64,000 bases of DNA from Thiohalomonas denitrificans (GTDB taxonomy: Bacteria > Pseudomonadota > Gammaproteobacteria > Thiohalomonadales > Thiohalomonadaceae): NCBI RefSeq assembly GCF_900102855.1, contig NZ_FMWD01000001.1, forward strand, positions 200,766 through 264,765. The letters are read 5' to 3'. Positions 27,297-37,693 of this stretch are shown here, in pieces (positions within the stretch are counted from its first letter, which is position 1; each line of letters starts with the position of its first letter). A program made the position numbers and the translations under genes. The notes beneath the pieces are model-generated. The model was given only the letters and a program-made list of their open reading frames with translations, had not been told where the DNA came from and made no database searches.

Positions 27297-30200
27297 TCAA
27301 CGCGGCATGCCCGCACGTGCCCGCCTGAGCGTTTCCAGCGCCTCGGGATAGAGGAAGCCTCCGATCTGCCGTTCCAGGTCTTCCCCCACCGGGCCGAGCA
27401 CGGCCTTGAGCAGGGCGGTATTCTGCTCGAACAGGGTGTTGGCTTCCATGCTTGATTCCGCAAGCATCGACTCCAGCTCGTCCAGCAGCCGATTTACGGC
27501 CGCCCTATCCACCGCCACCGTGGCGGCTTCCGCGGGCTCGGGAAGGGTGGCGAGGATCGCCGTCGCCAGCCGCTGCAATTCACTTTCCGTCTCGCCGATC
27601 AGCGGTTCTAGCTCCTCCGCCGCGCGGCCCGCCTTGAATGCTGCATCCAGGTCGGTCGCCAGGCGTCGGGCTACCGTCATGCCGAGATTGCCCGAGGCGC
27701 CCTTGAGCGTGTGAGCAATGCGTCGTGCTTCCTCGCGCTCGCCGGCGGCCAGTCGTGCGCGCAGTCTCACCATGTCGTCCGCGTGGTCGGTGGCGAAGCG
27801 GCGTAGCAGGCGCAGGTAGGCAGCAGTGTTACCGTTCAGCGTTTTCAGGCCCTGCGCCGTGTCGAGGCCCGCGATCTCCGGCAGTTCGGCCGCTTCCGCA
27901 ACAGTCGGCACCGACGGGACGGAGCCAGCCGGATCTGCCGGATTGGTGGGGGCGGTATTTGCCTGTCGCGGCAACCACTTGAGGAGCGTGGCGAACAGCG
28001 CCGCCGGATCGACCGGCTTGGCGATGAAATCGTCCATGCCTGCCGCCGTGCAGGCGCGGCGGTCCTCATCGAAGGCATTGGCGGTCATTGCCAGAATGGG
28101 CGACGCTTCACGGCCCGGCAGGGCACGGATCGCGCGCGTCGCTTCGAGTCCATCCATGCGGGGCATCTGCACATCCATCAGGATCAGCGCGTAATCGTTG
28201 TCCCGTGCCTTGTTTAGCGCCTCGACGCCATCCGCAGCCGTATCTACCGCCAATCCGACGGAATGCAGGAGTTCCAGCGCCACCTCGCGGTTAATCGCAT
28301 TGTCCTCGACCAGCAGCAACTTCGCGCCGCTGTGACGCTGGCGCAGTTTCGTTTCGACGTCGGTTTCTATTGCCGCCTCGGCTGGCATCACCCCGTGGCC
28401 GCGTTGCAAGTGGGCTGTAAACCAGAAGGTGCTACCGGCGCCCGGTGTGCTCTCGGCGCCGACTTCCCCGCCCATCAGGTTCACCAGGCGGTGAGTGATG
28501 GCCAGGCCGAGGCCGGTTCCGCCATATTTGCGCGTAGTCGAGGCATCGGTCTGCTCGAAGGCCTGGAACAGCCGGGATAGTTTTTCGGGAGCAATGCCAA
28601 TGCCGGTGTCCTGCACCTCGAAGCGCACCGTGAGCCGGTCACCGGTCTGTTCCAGCAGTTTGGTGCGAAGGGAAATCGTGCCGCGCTCGGTGAACTTGAC
28701 GGCGTTGCCGGCGTAGTTGAGCAGAGCCTGGCGCAGCCGGGTGGGGTCGCCCCTCAGCCAGACGGGAACGGAATCGCTGTCCACTTCAATGTTCAGCCCT
28801 TTCTCCGCCGCCGTTCCGCCGATGAACGAGCGTACATTATCGAGTATCGCGGAAAGATGGAAATTGGTGCTTTCCAGCTGCAGCCGGCCCGCCTCGATCT
28901 TTGACAGGTCGAGGATGTCGTTAATGATAGACAGCAGATGCTGGCCGGCGCTGTCGATCTTGGCCAGCCGCTCCGCCTGCTCGGGTGTCGCCCCGGCGCG
29001 CTTCATCAGATGAGTGAGGCCAATGATGGCGTTCATCGGCGTCCTGATCTCGTGGCTCATGTTGGCGATGAAGGCGCTCTTGGCCTGGTTGGCGGCCTCG
29101 GCCCGCTGTTGTGCCTCGGCCAGTTGCGCGGTGCGCTTCTCCACCAGATCCGCCAGGTGTTCGCGGTGGCGTTCGAGTTCTTCGGCGAGGTGCTTCTTCT
29201 TGGTGATGTCCTCCTTCACCGCAAGATAGTGGGTAATGGTGCCGTCGGGCTGGCGAATCGGCGCGATGATGGAATATTCGATGTATTCGCTGCCGTCCTT
29301 GCGACGGTTGATGAATTCCCCCTTCCACATCCGGCCGTGGGTCAGCGCGTCCCACAGGGCATCGTAGGTCTCGCACGGCGTCTTGCCCGAGTGCAGGATG
29401 CGCGGGTTCCGGCCGATCACCTCCTCGCTGGCGTAGCCGGTAATATCAATGAAAGCGGTGTTGACATACTCGATCTCGGCATCGAGATTGGTGATGACGA
29501 TACTCTCCGGACTCTGCTCGACGGCCTGGGAGAGCTTGCGGATGCGTTCCTCGGCCTGCTTGCGCTCGCTGATGTCGCGGATCGAGCACAGGATGAGCTG
29601 GCGCCCGCCGGTTTCGACGAGGCGGGCGCTGATCTCGACCGGCATGATGGTGCCATCTTTGCAGCGGTGGGCGGATTCGAACACGGCGTGCCCATTTTCC
29701 GCCAGTTCCCGGTTGCGGGCCTCGATCCGTTCTGCGTGATCCGCCGCGTCAAGTTCGTGCTGGGTCATCGCCATCAGTTCGTCGCGTGTGTAGCCGCGCG
29801 ATTTCCAGGCCGCCTCGTTGACATACACGAGCTTGCCGTCGAAATTTGCCACGATGATCGAGTCGGCGGCATTGTCGAGCAACTCTGCGTTCAGCCGCAG
29901 ACGTTCTTCCGCCGCTTTGTGCTCGCTGATGTCGCGGAAACTCACCACTGCCCCGACCAGCTCGCCATGCTCGTCGCGCATCGGCGTGCTGACATAATCA
30001 ACCGGGAAGCTGCTGCCATCCCTGCGCCAGAACAAATCGTCGTTGGCACGGTGGGTCATGCCATCACGAAAGGAGGCACGAATCGGGCAATCCTCAGCCG
30101 GATAGGGTGTGCCGTCGGCGCGGGTGTGATGGTGCAGGGCGTGCATGGACTGGCCGGCGAGTTTGTCCTGTGTCCATTGCAGCATCTCAACGGCCGCCGG

Positions 30201-31922
30201 ATTGATGAAGGTGGCGCGGCCCTCACGGTCCAGGCCGAAGATGCCTTCGCCGGCGGCGGAGAGGATCAGCGCGTTCCGGTGCTCCATCTGCCTCAGTTCG
30301 GCACGGGTGCGTTCGTGCTCGGCCATCGCGCGCTGTGTAGCGATACCGTAGGAAAGGTCAGCCGCTGATTCGCTCAGTATCTCGATCACTTCAGCATCGA
30401 AGGCGTCGGTTTCCGTGGCGCAGATGCAGAGTGCGCCGATGACACTGCCGTCCACACGCAGCGGCAGGCCCAGCGCGGAGCCAATGCCGTAGGGCCGCAC
30501 CAGCTCCCGCCAGTGCGCATAGTCCGGGTCGGTCTGAACATCGCCGCTGACGATGGGAATGCCGCAGCGGGTCGCCGTGCCGGTCGGCCCGCGCCCGGTT
30601 TCGGTTTCATCCCAGGTCATGTCGAGTTCGGCGAGAAACTCGGCCGTAGCGCCCCAGGAGGCGACCACCTCGATGCGCCTGTCGGTGCGCGCATAGCCCA
30701 CCCAGACCATACGGTAACCTCCAGCCTCGACGATGGCGCGGCACATCTGCTCGATCAGGGCATTTTCATCCGTGACATTCAGCAGGACCCGGTTGCCGGC
30801 GGAGAGGACACGCAGGGCCTGGTTGGCTCGGATGAGTTTGCGATCACGCTCTTCGATGGCTGCCGCGGTGTCATCGATGGTACGGGACAGTCGCCCGATC
30901 TCGTCGTCGCCATGCGGTAAACCGGTTCGCACGCCATAGTCGCCAGCGCTGAAATGTGCCGCCACATTCGACAGCTTCAGCAATGGACGCAACACCAGTC
31001 GGTTACCACCCCAGACAACCAACCCCAAGGTAGCGATGAGCACCGCAAACGCAATGGCCAGTCCATTCCAGAGTTCCCGGTACACGGGGGCATGGATCAG
31101 CGCCTTTGGCACCGTGAGCGACAGAGTCACGGGGCCGGACACCGTATCCAACAACCGGGCATGGGCGAATATCCTGGGTTCTCCATCCGGGCCGATGTTT
31201 TCCAACACACCGACTTCACCCGCAGCCTGAATGCGCTGCAATAACGTTCGGTCGTGGATGCTTTTCCCAATCCCGTTCCCGGTATCCGGGTAGCGCACGG
31301 CGATGGTCCCCATGGCGTCCATTACCACCAGCCGCGTACCTTCCTGCAGGTCGGCAGCCGAGAGCTCATGCTGCAACCAGGTCAGATCGAGCGCCAGATA
31401 AAGCACACCGGTCACGCGCCCACCCCCGTCCCGCACGGCCCTGGCGAAGGTGATCAGTGGCTTGCCGACGATGCGGCCCCGCAGCACTTCGCTAATAACG
31501 GTCTTATCCGATTGTAGGGCTTTCCGGAACCACTGGCGGTCGGCAAAATTGACATGATTGACGGGGGGCGCTGCCGCACATCCCGCTTCGCCGTCGGGCT
31601 GCACCAAACCGACGTTGATGAACTCCGGTTCCTCTTTGATGAGTGCCTGAAGAAACTGGCTGCACACCTCGACTTGTGTGCCGGGGTGCAGCTCGGGACG
31701 TATGATCAGCCCGTTCAGAATGGCGTCGGCCTGCGCAACGATCTGGCGCTGGTGGGCGGCGAGCAGTTGCGCATAGTTCTGCAGATGCCGCACGGTGTTG
31801 TGCCTTTTCTCGGCACCGTGGTTTAGCGTGTGCGCGACGATCAGGGCGACCATCGTGGCGAACACCGCCAGCAGGATCAGGGTCAGGCGTCCGCGCAGGC
31901 CGAGGGTGAAGGGCAGTTTCAT
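27297..31922 (-). CDS. Hybrid sensor histidine kinase (Cache-HAMP-GAF-PAS-HK-REC-Hpt)
   Basis: A 1541-residue membrane kinase. In order: TM1 (about 8-28), periplasmic Cache-type sensor (to about 280), TM2 ([20 protein letters not shown]), HAMP, GAF (about 384-530), three PAS/PAC units (from about 546), HisKA with [16 protein letters not shown] (His about 957), HATPase ([14 protein letters not shown]), receiver (from about 1200; [13 protein letters not shown], phospho-Asp in [13 protein letters not shown]) and Hpt (His in [12 protein letters not shown], about 1403). All phosphorelay residues are present. It overlaps the HD-GYP regulator gene upstream by four bases (ATGA), so the two act together. 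Confidence 0.92.
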   Translation of the reverse strand: MKLPFTLGLRGRLTLILLAVFATMVALIVAHTLNHGAEKRHNTVRHLQNYAQLLAAHQRQIVAQADAILNGLIIRPELHPGTQVEVCSQFLQALIKEEPEFINVGLVQPDGEAGCAAAPPVNHVNFADRQWFRKALQSDKTVISEVLRGRIVGKPLITFARAVRDGGGRVTGVLYLALDLTWLQHELSAADLQEGTRLVVMDAMGTIAVRYPDTGNGIGKSIHDRTLLQRIQAAGEVGVLENIGPDGEPRIFAHARLLDTVSGPVTLSLTVPKALIHAPVYRELWNGLAIAFAVLIATLGLVVWGGNRLVLRPLLKLSNVAAHFSAGDYGVRTGLPHGDDEIGRLSRTIDDTAAAIEERDRKLIRANQALRVLSAGNRVLLNVTDENALIEQMCRAIVEAGGYRMVWVGYARTDRRIEVVASWGATAEFLAELDMTWDETETGRGPTGTATRCGIPIVSGDVQTDPDYAHWRELVRPYGIGSALGLPLRVDGSVIGALCICATETDAFDAEVIEILSESAADLSYGIATQRAMAEHERTRAELRQMEHRNALILSAAGEGIFGLDREGRATFINPAAVEMLQWTQDKLAGQSMHALHHHTRADGTPYPAEDCPIRASFRDGMTHRANDDLFWRRDGSSFPVDYVSTPMRDEHGELVGAVVSFRDISEHKAAEERLRLNAELLDNAADSIIVANFDGKLVYVNEAAWKSRGYTRDELMAMTQHELDAADHAERIEARNRELAENGHAVFESAHRCKDGTIMPVEISARLVETGGRQLILCSIRDISERKQAEERIRKLSQAVEQSPESIVITNLDAEIEYVNTAFIDITGYASEEVIGRNPRILHSGKTPCETYDALWDALTHGRMWKGEFINRRKDGSEYIEYSIIAPIRQPDGTITHYLAVKEDITKKKHLAEELERHREHLADLVEKRTAQLAEAQQRAEAANQAKSAFIANMSHEIRTPMNAIIGLTHLMKRAGATPEQAERLAKIDSAGQHLLSIINDILDLSKIEAGRLQLESTNFHLSAILDNVRSFIGGTAAEKGLNIEVDSDSVPVWLRGDPTRLRQALLNYAGNAVKFTERGTISLRTKLLEQTGDRLTVRFEVQDTGIGIAPEKLSRLFQAFEQTDASTTRKYGGTGLGLAITHRLVNLMGGEVGAESTPGAGSTFWFTAHLQRGHGVMPAEAAIETDVETKLRQRHSGAKLLLVEDNAINREVALELLHSVGLAVDTAADGVEALNKARDNDYALILMDVQMPRMDGLEATRAIRALPGREASPILAMTANAFDEDRRACTAAGMDDFIAKPVDPAALFATLLKWLPRQANTAPTNPADPAGSVPSVPTVAEAAELPEIAGLDTAQGLKTLNGNTAAYLRLLRRFATDHADDMVRLRARLAAGEREEARRIAHTLKGASGNLGMTVARRLATDLDAAFKAGRAAEELEPLIGETESELQRLATAILATLPEPAEAATVAVDRAAVNRLLDELESMLAESSMEANTLFEQNTALLKAVLGPVGEDLERQIGGFLYPEALETLRRARAGMPR

Positions 31923-33046
31923 GGCATTGCCTTATCCCGAAATCGGGCCGCCGCGGCGACAAATGCGTCAAAGCAGTCGAGGAAGGCATCCGTGATATCG
32001 GGATCGAAATGCTTGCCGCGTTCGCCGACGATGATGTCACGCACCTGCTCGGCCGGTAATGCGGCTTTGTAGACACGGCACGAGATGAGCGCATCGAAGA
32101 CATCGGCCAGCGCCATCAGCCGGGCCGGGACAGGGATTGCATCGCCAGCGAGGCGGTCCGGATAGCCGCTGCCATCCCACTTTTCGTGGTGCCAGTGGGC
32201 GATCTGCCGGGCGAAATCGAGAAAATCGATGTGGTGGTCAACCCGACGCAAAGCTCGCTCGATGGCCTCGGCACCCAATTGGGCGTGGGTCTGTATGACC
32301 GCACGCTCCGCCTCGGTCAGCTTGCCGGGCTTCAGCAAAATATGATCCGGGATTCCGACCTTGCCGATATCGTGCAGCGGCGCGGACTTGTACAGCAGTG
32401 TAATGGTCTTGTCAGTCAGAAAACCGGAAAAGCGAGGGTGTGTTCTCAGTCGCTCGGCCAGAATGCGCACATATTCCTGGGTGCGACGAATATGGTTGCC
32501 GGTCTCTTTGTCGCGGGTCTCGGCCAGTTCGGCCAAGGCGCTGATGGTAACGTCCTGGGTCACCAGGATGTCATGCATGCGCCGTTCCACCTCGGCTTCG
32601 AGAAAGGCGTTCTGGTCAGACAGCCAGTCGCGGGCACGTTTGAGTTCGAGCTGGGTGTGCAACCGCGCCAGCACGATGGATGGGCGAAAGGGCTTGGTGA
32701 TGTAATCGACCGCGCCAAGTTCGAGGCCCTTTTCCTCGTCCTCGATGGCGTTCAAGCCGGTGACGAAGATAACCGGGATATCACGCGTGGCGGGATCGGC
32801 GCGCAGTCGGGCGAGCACGGCGTAACCATCCAGGTCCGGCATCATCACGTCAAGCAGGATCAAGTCAGGTTTTCGGGCACCCGCAGCAATCTGCAGGGCA
32901 CGCTCACCAGTGGGCGCGGCCAGGACGTCGTATTGCGGCTGGAGCAGGTTGCCGAGCACAGTCAGATTGCCCGGGTCGTCGTCCACGAGCAACAGCCTGT
33001 TTCGAATGCTGTTGTTCTTTGCCAACGATGATGCGCCGTATTTCAT
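31919..33046 (-). CDS. Response regulator with HD-GYP (c-di-GMP phosphodiesterase) domain
   Basis: A 375-residue protein: receiver (about 16-130; [15 protein letters not shown], phospho-Asp in [13 protein letters not shown], Lys in YITKPF) and HD-GYP domain (about 160-360; [13 protein letters not shown], the HD pair in [12 protein letters not shown], and [11 protein letters not shown]). HD-GYP proteins degrade c-di-GMP. The gene's stop overlaps the start of the hybrid kinase gene, indicating a kinase-regulator pair controlling c-di-GMP. Confidence 0.95.
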   Translation of the reverse strand: MKYGASSLAKNNSIRNRLLLVDDDPGNLTVLGNLLQPQYDVLAAPTGERALQIAAGARKPDLILLDVMMPDLDGYAVLARLRADPATRDIPVIFVTGLNAIEDEEKGLELGAVDYITKPFRPSIVLARLHTQLELKRARDWLSDQNAFLEAEVERRMHDILVTQDVTISALAELAETRDKETGNHIRRTQEYVRILAERLRTHPRFSGFLTDKTITLLYKSAPLHDIGKVGIPDHILLKPGKLTEAERAVIQTHAQLGAEAIERALRRVDHHIDFLDFARQIAHWHHEKWDGSGYPDRLAGDAIPVPARLMALADVFDALISCRVYKAALPAEQVRDIIVGERGKHFDPDITDAFLDCFDAFVAAAARFRDKAMP

Positions 33047-33718
33047 AACCTACCCACTCCCCAACAAGCCGGAATCTATCTGCTGCAACGGTGTATCTAT
33101 CACGCTGCAAATTGTTGTTGCCAGCATCTCATCCCCTCAGTACGTCTCGGCTTCAAGCCGGTTGTTGATTCGCTCGCCACCGGCTGCCCTTTGAGCACGA
33201 CAGGGGCCTTCTTATCCGGGTAATGACGAAAATCGGCTGAAATACCGGCCCAGGAACGTGGGACTTGCCTTTGGTCGTAGTGGTCTACTATGCCTCCCGA
33301 GGCTAAAGTGCCTTACACAACGCCAGATCTCTCAATGCGGCGGCGGACCGGATACCAATCCCCGAAACCAGGTCCTGGCGGCGTATCTCCCCGATGAAAC
33401 GCACGCGCAAACGCCACGAACGCAAGCCGGTCGCGTTCGTGGCTGGATTAGAATCTGCAAGCTGTTCGTTCGACGTCCTGGCTCGTTCGGATTGGCGAAT
33501 GCTTATGCGAGTTATTACGCAACGTATACGCTCCGTTAGTATCTGTCCATGAGTCTATTTTGATTGGTGTATGTGTCGTATTGTGATAACCACAAGCAGC
33601 ACGGCGATAAGATCGGTACGGTGTTCAGACTCCAAAACACCAGCTCAAGACATGTCTGCTTGTGCGGGCGGCCGGTTTTTGGGATAAATAGCAGCCGATT
33701 TTCGAGATGATTCTGGCC
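33047..33718. other. Non-coding interval with one perfect hairpin
   Basis: No convincing gene. A perfect 10-bp stem CCACGAACGC / GCGTTCGTGG with a nine-base loop lies at 33414-33442, without a T-run. The interval must contain the promoter of the HD-GYP/kinase operon. Short open frames on both strands lack ribosome binding sites and family resemblance. Confidence 0.4.
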
Positions 33719-34027
33719 ATGAAACCGCCCCGGGCACAAGATTATGTCGCACTGTTGCGGCTGTATCGTACCGATCTCCGTCAGGTGAGAGAGACCGGCG
33801 GCAATCGGTTCGAACTGCTTTTCCTGCAAGTCATTCGCCTCCTTGAAGAACCGTCTCCGTTTAATCAGACGCTGCCGACCCCGTTCCTGGATGTGGCACG
33901 GCGTTATAGCCGCGGCGAGCTTCACACGAAATCCCACTTCGCGCAGGACGAAAACCGACAGTTTTTCCTCAGCGATCTCTACGATTATTTGAGAATACAG
34001 ACCGGCCCAAACAAACGTAAGGCGTAG
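33719..34027 (+). CDS. Hypothetical protein
   Basis: About 102 residues (an ATG four codons earlier is also possible). The sequence is protein-like: LLRLYRTDLRQVRETGGNRFELLFLQVIRLL then FLDVARRYSRGELHTKSHFAQDENRQFFLSDLYDYL, amphipathic and helix-rich, with no membrane segment. I do not recognise a family, and there is no strong ribosome binding site. An open frame on the opposite strand covers part of it but looks less protein-like. Confidence 0.4.
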   Translation: MKPPRAQDYVALLRLYRTDLRQVRETGGNRFELLFLQVIRLLEEPSPFNQTLPTPFLDVARRYSRGELHTKSHFAQDENRQFFLSDLYDYLRIQTGPNKRKA

Positions 34028-34124
34028 GGGACCTTGATCAGCTTGAACAGCTTTCCGATTGAGGGGGTTGGGGTTACGCCGTTGGTGGGCTCAGACGGGG
34101 AGTGATCGTTTCGGCGGACGAACT

Positions 34125-34574
34125 TCAGGCGTTGGTGATTCCGGGGCTGCTCAGCCGATAGCCGTTGCGTAGACAGTGGCGTAGCAAATCGTGCAGCAGA
34201 TAATTGACCTGACGCTTTTCGTCACGATGAAAGCGCCCGTGGTCAGTGACCTGATAACGGGCAGGAATGCGATCACAACCCTGGTAGCCCATTACCTCCA
34301 TGACACCCGCATCATCGTAGATGCGCACCTTCATCGCCAGATCGGAAAGCCACTCACGATCCACGCAAAAGGGCTTGGCGAGCAACAGGGTGGAGGTATA
34401 CCGGGTCACCTCCAGTACACGCACGCTCAACTCACCCTGGGTGCTATCCGAGGCAAGCAGAAACGTATCTCCCTCCTCCGTCTGTTCCGGCAGGAGATGC
34501 AGAAACAACCTGTAGTTCTCCTCATAGATCCACATCGGACTACGGGGAGGTACGCCGACAATCGTATGACTCAT
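34125..34574 (-). CDS. DUF1249 (YqiB-like) family protein
   Basis: A 149-residue protein matching the E. coli YqiB pattern: EENYRLFLHLLPE near the start, VRVLEVTRYTSTLLL, MKVRIYDDAGVMEVMGYQ and the C-terminal FHRDEKRQVNYLLHDLLRHCLRNG. The function is unknown; in E. coli yqiB lies in the nudF-cpdA region. No such partner is next to it here. The ATG at 34574 is chosen over a GTG three codons upstream. Confidence 0.88.
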   Translation of the reverse strand: MSHTIVGVPPRSPMWIYEENYRLFLHLLPEQTEEGDTFLLASDSTQGELSVRVLEVTRYTSTLLLAKPFCVDREWLSDLAMKVRIYDDAGVMEVMGYQGCDRIPARYQVTDHGRFHRDEKRQVNYLLHDLLRHCLRNGYRLSSPGITNA

Positions 34575-34883
34575 TAACGGCACCCGAAGCGTATCGTTCG
34601 CCTGCGCTTTGACTTGCGTTCAGTCTAACACACGGCTCGGCACTGCCCACGGCAGAAACCGTGTACTCTGGAAATTACAGGCTTAAACTGCGAACCCGGT
34701 CGGGGCGCATCCGAGCTGTGCCCTGTTCCGGAAGGCGAAAATCCGTTTGGCTGAAGGGCTGGCTTGATCAACACAAGATTCGCTTACCTTGAGGACCACG
34801 CCGGCTCCCCCGGGTTCAATCTGTCGCCGCAAGGAAAAGCCTGCGCCGGCAGGTGGAGTAGCAAAGCGAAAAGCAAAGGAAAA
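34575..34883. other. Non-coding interval, nothing recognised
   Basis: 309 bp between the YqiB-like gene and tRNA-Arg. I see no gene, repeat or clear hairpin terminator for the tRNAs on the minus strand. Confidence 0.4.
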
Positions 34884-34960
34884 TGGCGTCCCGAGCAGGA
34901 TTCGAACCTGCGACCCTTCGCTTAGGAGGCGAATGCTCTATCCTACTGAGCTACCGGGAC
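34884..34960 (-). tRNA. tRNA-Arg (anticodon CCT)
   Basis: A 77-nt cloverleaf on the minus strand: acceptor GTCCCGG, D arm TAGCTCAGT, anticodon stem TTCGC/GCGAA with loop CTCCTAA (anticodon CCT, codon AGG), T arm GGTTCGAATCC and encoded CCA. Confidence 0.95.
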
Positions 34961-34984
34961 GAAAGGGAGGGTTACTGGATTATC

Positions 34985-35060
34985 TGGTGGAGCCGAGGGG
35001 AGTCGAACCCCTGACCTCAGCAGTGCGATTGCTGCGCTCTCCCAACTGAGCTACGGCCCC
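34985..35060 (-). tRNA. tRNA-Ala (anticodon CGC)
   Basis: A 76-nt cloverleaf on the minus strand: acceptor GGGGCCG pairing with CGGCTCC, including the G3-U70 alanine identity pair; anticodon stem CAGCA/TGCTG with loop ATCGCAC (anticodon CGC, codon GCG); T arm GGTTCGACTCC; encoded CCA. It is 24 bp upstream of tRNA-Arg and probably co-transcribed. Confidence 0.93.
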
Positions 35061-35379
35061 GCAATAGCCTGACATTCTAGCATTTGCTGGAGAAACGATG
35101 CCATAGGCGCAGGCAGCCGCCGCGAGGCCACGCTGAAATTCGCCTTGAAAAGATGCCAAGCGGCTCTTTCCGGCACGAAAGAGCCACGCTTTGCAAGACC
35201 TATTCCCGCAGTTTTCAGAAGGGCGCTTTTTTGCTTCTGCCTCCCCTTTTTTGTTATAAACACACTCTCTCCTGCCAAGGGCGGGACGTTCGGTTTTTTC
35301 AAAAAATCTCTTCCCGTGATTCTCTGCCGTCCCACAGGCATTGTCAGTCAATCTTTCGAGCCCGGATTTTTCTCGCTTT
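35061..35379. other. Non-coding interval upstream of the KamA-sucrose operon
   Basis: 319 bp holding the promoters of the tRNA pair (minus) and the kamA-frk-sps-sus operon (plus). No gene or distinct regulatory motif is recognised. The kamA-like ATG has no strong ribosome binding site. Confidence 0.4.
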
Positions 35380-36765
35380 ATGACCAAGATAGCAGCAGCA
35401 CAGATCAAACGACCGTCCGTCGTGCCGGAAGGGTTTTTCGGCTCGAACGAGCGCTTCAAGGTATACACCGAACGGCACATCGATCAGATCCCGCAGATCC
35501 AAAACCTGCCGCAGGAGCAGCGATTCGCGATGCGTGTGGTGGCCAATGTCCTGCCGTTTCGCGTCAACCAGTATGTCATCGAAGAACTTATCGACTGGAG
35601 CAGTATCCCCCAGGACCCGCTGTTTCAACTCACATTCCCGCAGCCGGGAATGCTGACACCCGAACAGTTCGAGCGTATGGCCGACCTGCTCCGGAAAGGC
35701 GCCGACCGCACCGTCATCCGGGAGACTGCCAGCGCCATACGGGATGAACTGAACCCCCACCCTGCCGGACAACGGGAGCTGAACGTCCCCACGGTGGGCG
35801 ACGAAAAGGTCGAGGGTATACAGCACAAGTACCGGGAAACGGTGCTCTTCTTCCCCAGCCAGGGACAGACCTGCCACTCCTACTGCACCTTTTGCTTTCG
35901 CTGGGCGCAGTTCATCGGCGACAAAGAGTTGCGTTTTGGCACCAACGAGGCGAGTCAGCTGCACCGTTACCTGGGCGAACATACCGAAGTTACCGATCTG
36001 CTCATCACCGGAGGCGACCCGATGGTGATGAAAACCAGGCACTTCAAGGCCTATCTGGAGCCCCTGCTGGAACCGGCCTTCGACCACGTTACCAACATTC
36101 GTATCGGCACCAAGGCCCTCTCCTTCTGGCCGCAGCGTTTTGTCACTGATGATGACGCCGAAGAACTCCTCGATCTGATTAAAAAGGCCGTGGAAGCGGG
36201 CAAACAGGTGGCATTCATGGCCCATTTCAACCATTGGCGTGAGATGGAGACGGAGATCTGTCATGAGGCGATTCGCCGCATACGCGCTACCGGAGCCATC
36301 ATCCGCAGCCAGTCGCCACTTATCCGCCATATCAACGATGATGCCGATGTCTGGGCACGCATGTGGCGGACACAGACCCGCCTGGGAGTCTATCCTTACT
36401 ACATGTTTGTCGAACGCGATACAGGGGCAAAACACTATTTTGAATTGCCCCTGACCCGTGCCTGGGAAATCTATCGCGACGCGATGAAGCAGGTTTCTGG
36501 CCTGGCCCGCACCGCCCGTGGGCCGAGCATGAGTGCCGGCCCGGGCAAAATCGAGGTCCAGGGCGTTGCCGAAGCGGCCGGTGAAAAGGTCTTTGTCCTG
36601 CGCTTTATCCAGGGGCGGAATCCCGACTGGGTTCAGCGTCCCTTCTTCGCCAGGTTCGACCCGGAAGCCACCTGGCTGCACCAGCTGGAGCCGGCCTTTG
36701 GCGACGAAAAGTTCTTCTTCCAGGACGAATACGACACGATGTGCCTGGAGGCCATGTCCGACTAG
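35380..36765 (+). CDS. KamA-family radical SAM protein (lysine 2,3-aminomutase-like)
   Basis: A 461-residue protein of the KamA superfamily. The iron-sulfur motif CHSYCTFC (CxxxCxxC) sits near residue 165 and is followed by FRWAQF, where classical lysine aminomutases have a run of arginines. The SAM-binding TDLLITGGDPMVMKTRHF and the C-terminal region DTGAKHYFELPL also fit. Family members are PLP/SAM enzymes that move amino groups; the changed residues after the cluster mean the substrate may not be lysine. It is 13 bp from the fructokinase gene, leading a sucrose operon, which hints at osmolyte metabolism. Confidence 0.82.
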   Translation: MTKIAAAQIKRPSVVPEGFFGSNERFKVYTERHIDQIPQIQNLPQEQRFAMRVVANVLPFRVNQYVIEELIDWSSIPQDPLFQLTFPQPGMLTPEQFERMADLLRKGADRTVIRETASAIRDELNPHPAGQRELNVPTVGDEKVEGIQHKYRETVLFFPSQGQTCHSYCTFCFRWAQFIGDKELRFGTNEASQLHRYLGEHTEVTDLLITGGDPMVMKTRHFKAYLEPLLEPAFDHVTNIRIGTKALSFWPQRFVTDDDAEELLDLIKKAVEAGKQVAFMAHFNHWREMETEICHEAIRRIRATGAIIRSQSPLIRHINDDADVWARMWRTQTRLGVYPYYMFVERDTGAKHYFELPLTRAWEIYRDAMKQVSGLARTARGPSMSAGPGKIEVQGVAEAAGEKVFVLRFIQGRNPDWVQRPFFARFDPEATWLHQLEPAFGDEKFFFQDEYDTMCLEAMSD

Positions 36766-36778
36766 GTAGGGGGGAGTT

Positions 36779-37693
36779 TTGCGCGAGGAACGATTATCGC
36801 AGCAAGGACGGCCCGTCATTTTCGGTGAAGTGCTTTTCGACGATTTCGAGGATCAGGGTGTCGAGGTCCTCGGTGGGGCCCCTTTCAACGTAGCCTGGCA
36901 TCTGCAGGGCTTTGGTCTGGAACCCGTCTTCATCACCCGCATCGGCGATGACCGACAGGGCCAGCAGGTACACCGGGCCATGACCGAGTGGGGCATGAGC
37001 ACCAGCGGCCTGCAACTCGACCCGCGACATCCCACCGGCAAGGTCCGTATCACCCTCGAGGCCGGCCAACCCACCTTTTCCGTGCTGCCCGACCGGGCCT
37101 ACGATTTCATCGATGATAGCGCATCGGCTGCGCTTCCCGAGCGCCCCGCCCTGCTCTATCACGGCAGCCTGGCCGCACGCCATACCACCTCTGCCGCCAC
37201 CCTCAACCTGCTCCGCGAGCAAGTGGCTGCGCCCCGGTTCGTGGATGTCAATCTTCGGGCCCCCTGGTGGGACAGGGAGACTCTCACCCGGCACCTGACC
37301 GGATGCCGCTGGGTCAAGCTCAACGGCGACGAAGTGGCACAACTGGCCGCCCGTCCCGTTCTCGAGGACCATGAGCTACAGGAGGGCGCCGATGCGTTAC
37401 GCCTGGAATTGGGCATCGAGACACTGATCGTCACCCTCGGTGAGGAAGGAGCTTTCATTCTCGACCGCCACGGAGTTTGGCGGGACCATCCGCCACCGAT
37501 CACCGATATGGCCGATACTGTCGGGGCGGGAGATGCCTTCAGCGCCGTATGCATTCTCGGCCTGATGCAGGGCTGGCCGCTACCGCAAATACTCCAGCGG
37601 GCGTTGGCTTTTGCCGCTGAAATCTGTCATGTCCGCGGTGCGACCATTGCCGACAAGGATTTCTACCAATCGCTGATCGATTCCTGGGAGTGA
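36779..37693 (+). CDS. Fructokinase (PfkB family)
   Basis: A 304-residue sugar kinase. The N-terminal part GEVLFDDFEDQGVEVLGGAPFNVAWHLQGFG is typical of PfkB fructokinases, and the C-terminal ATP/catalytic motif DTVGAGDAFSAV contains the catalytic Asp. The start is a TTG four bases after GGGGGAG. It would phosphorylate fructose released by sucrose synthase, feeding fructose-6-P back to sucrose-phosphate synthase. The stop overlaps the next gene's ATG (TGATG). Confidence 0.92.
   Translation: MREERLSQQGRPVIFGEVLFDDFEDQGVEVLGGAPFNVAWHLQGFGLEPVFITRIGDDRQGQQVHRAMTEWGMSTSGLQLDPRHPTGKVRITLEAGQPTFSVLPDRAYDFIDDSASAALPERPALLYHGSLAARHTTSAATLNLLREQVAAPRFVDVNLRAPWWDRETLTRHLTGCRWVKLNGDEVAQLAARPVLEDHELQEGADALRLELGIETLIVTLGEEGAFILDRHGVWRDHPPPITDMADTVGAGDAFSAVCILGLMQGWPLPQILQRALAFAAEICHVRGATIADKDFYQSLIDSWE

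Noticed and set aside
28938-30368. 476-codon plus-strand frame opposite the hybrid kinase
   Set aside because: Antisense to conserved PAS and HisKA coding sequence.
16896-35100. Second copy of the ssrA 3' end as an attachment site
   Set aside because: I looked for another GGTTCGATTCCCGCC-type end downstream and did not find one in this window, so an ssrA-integrated island is not shown.
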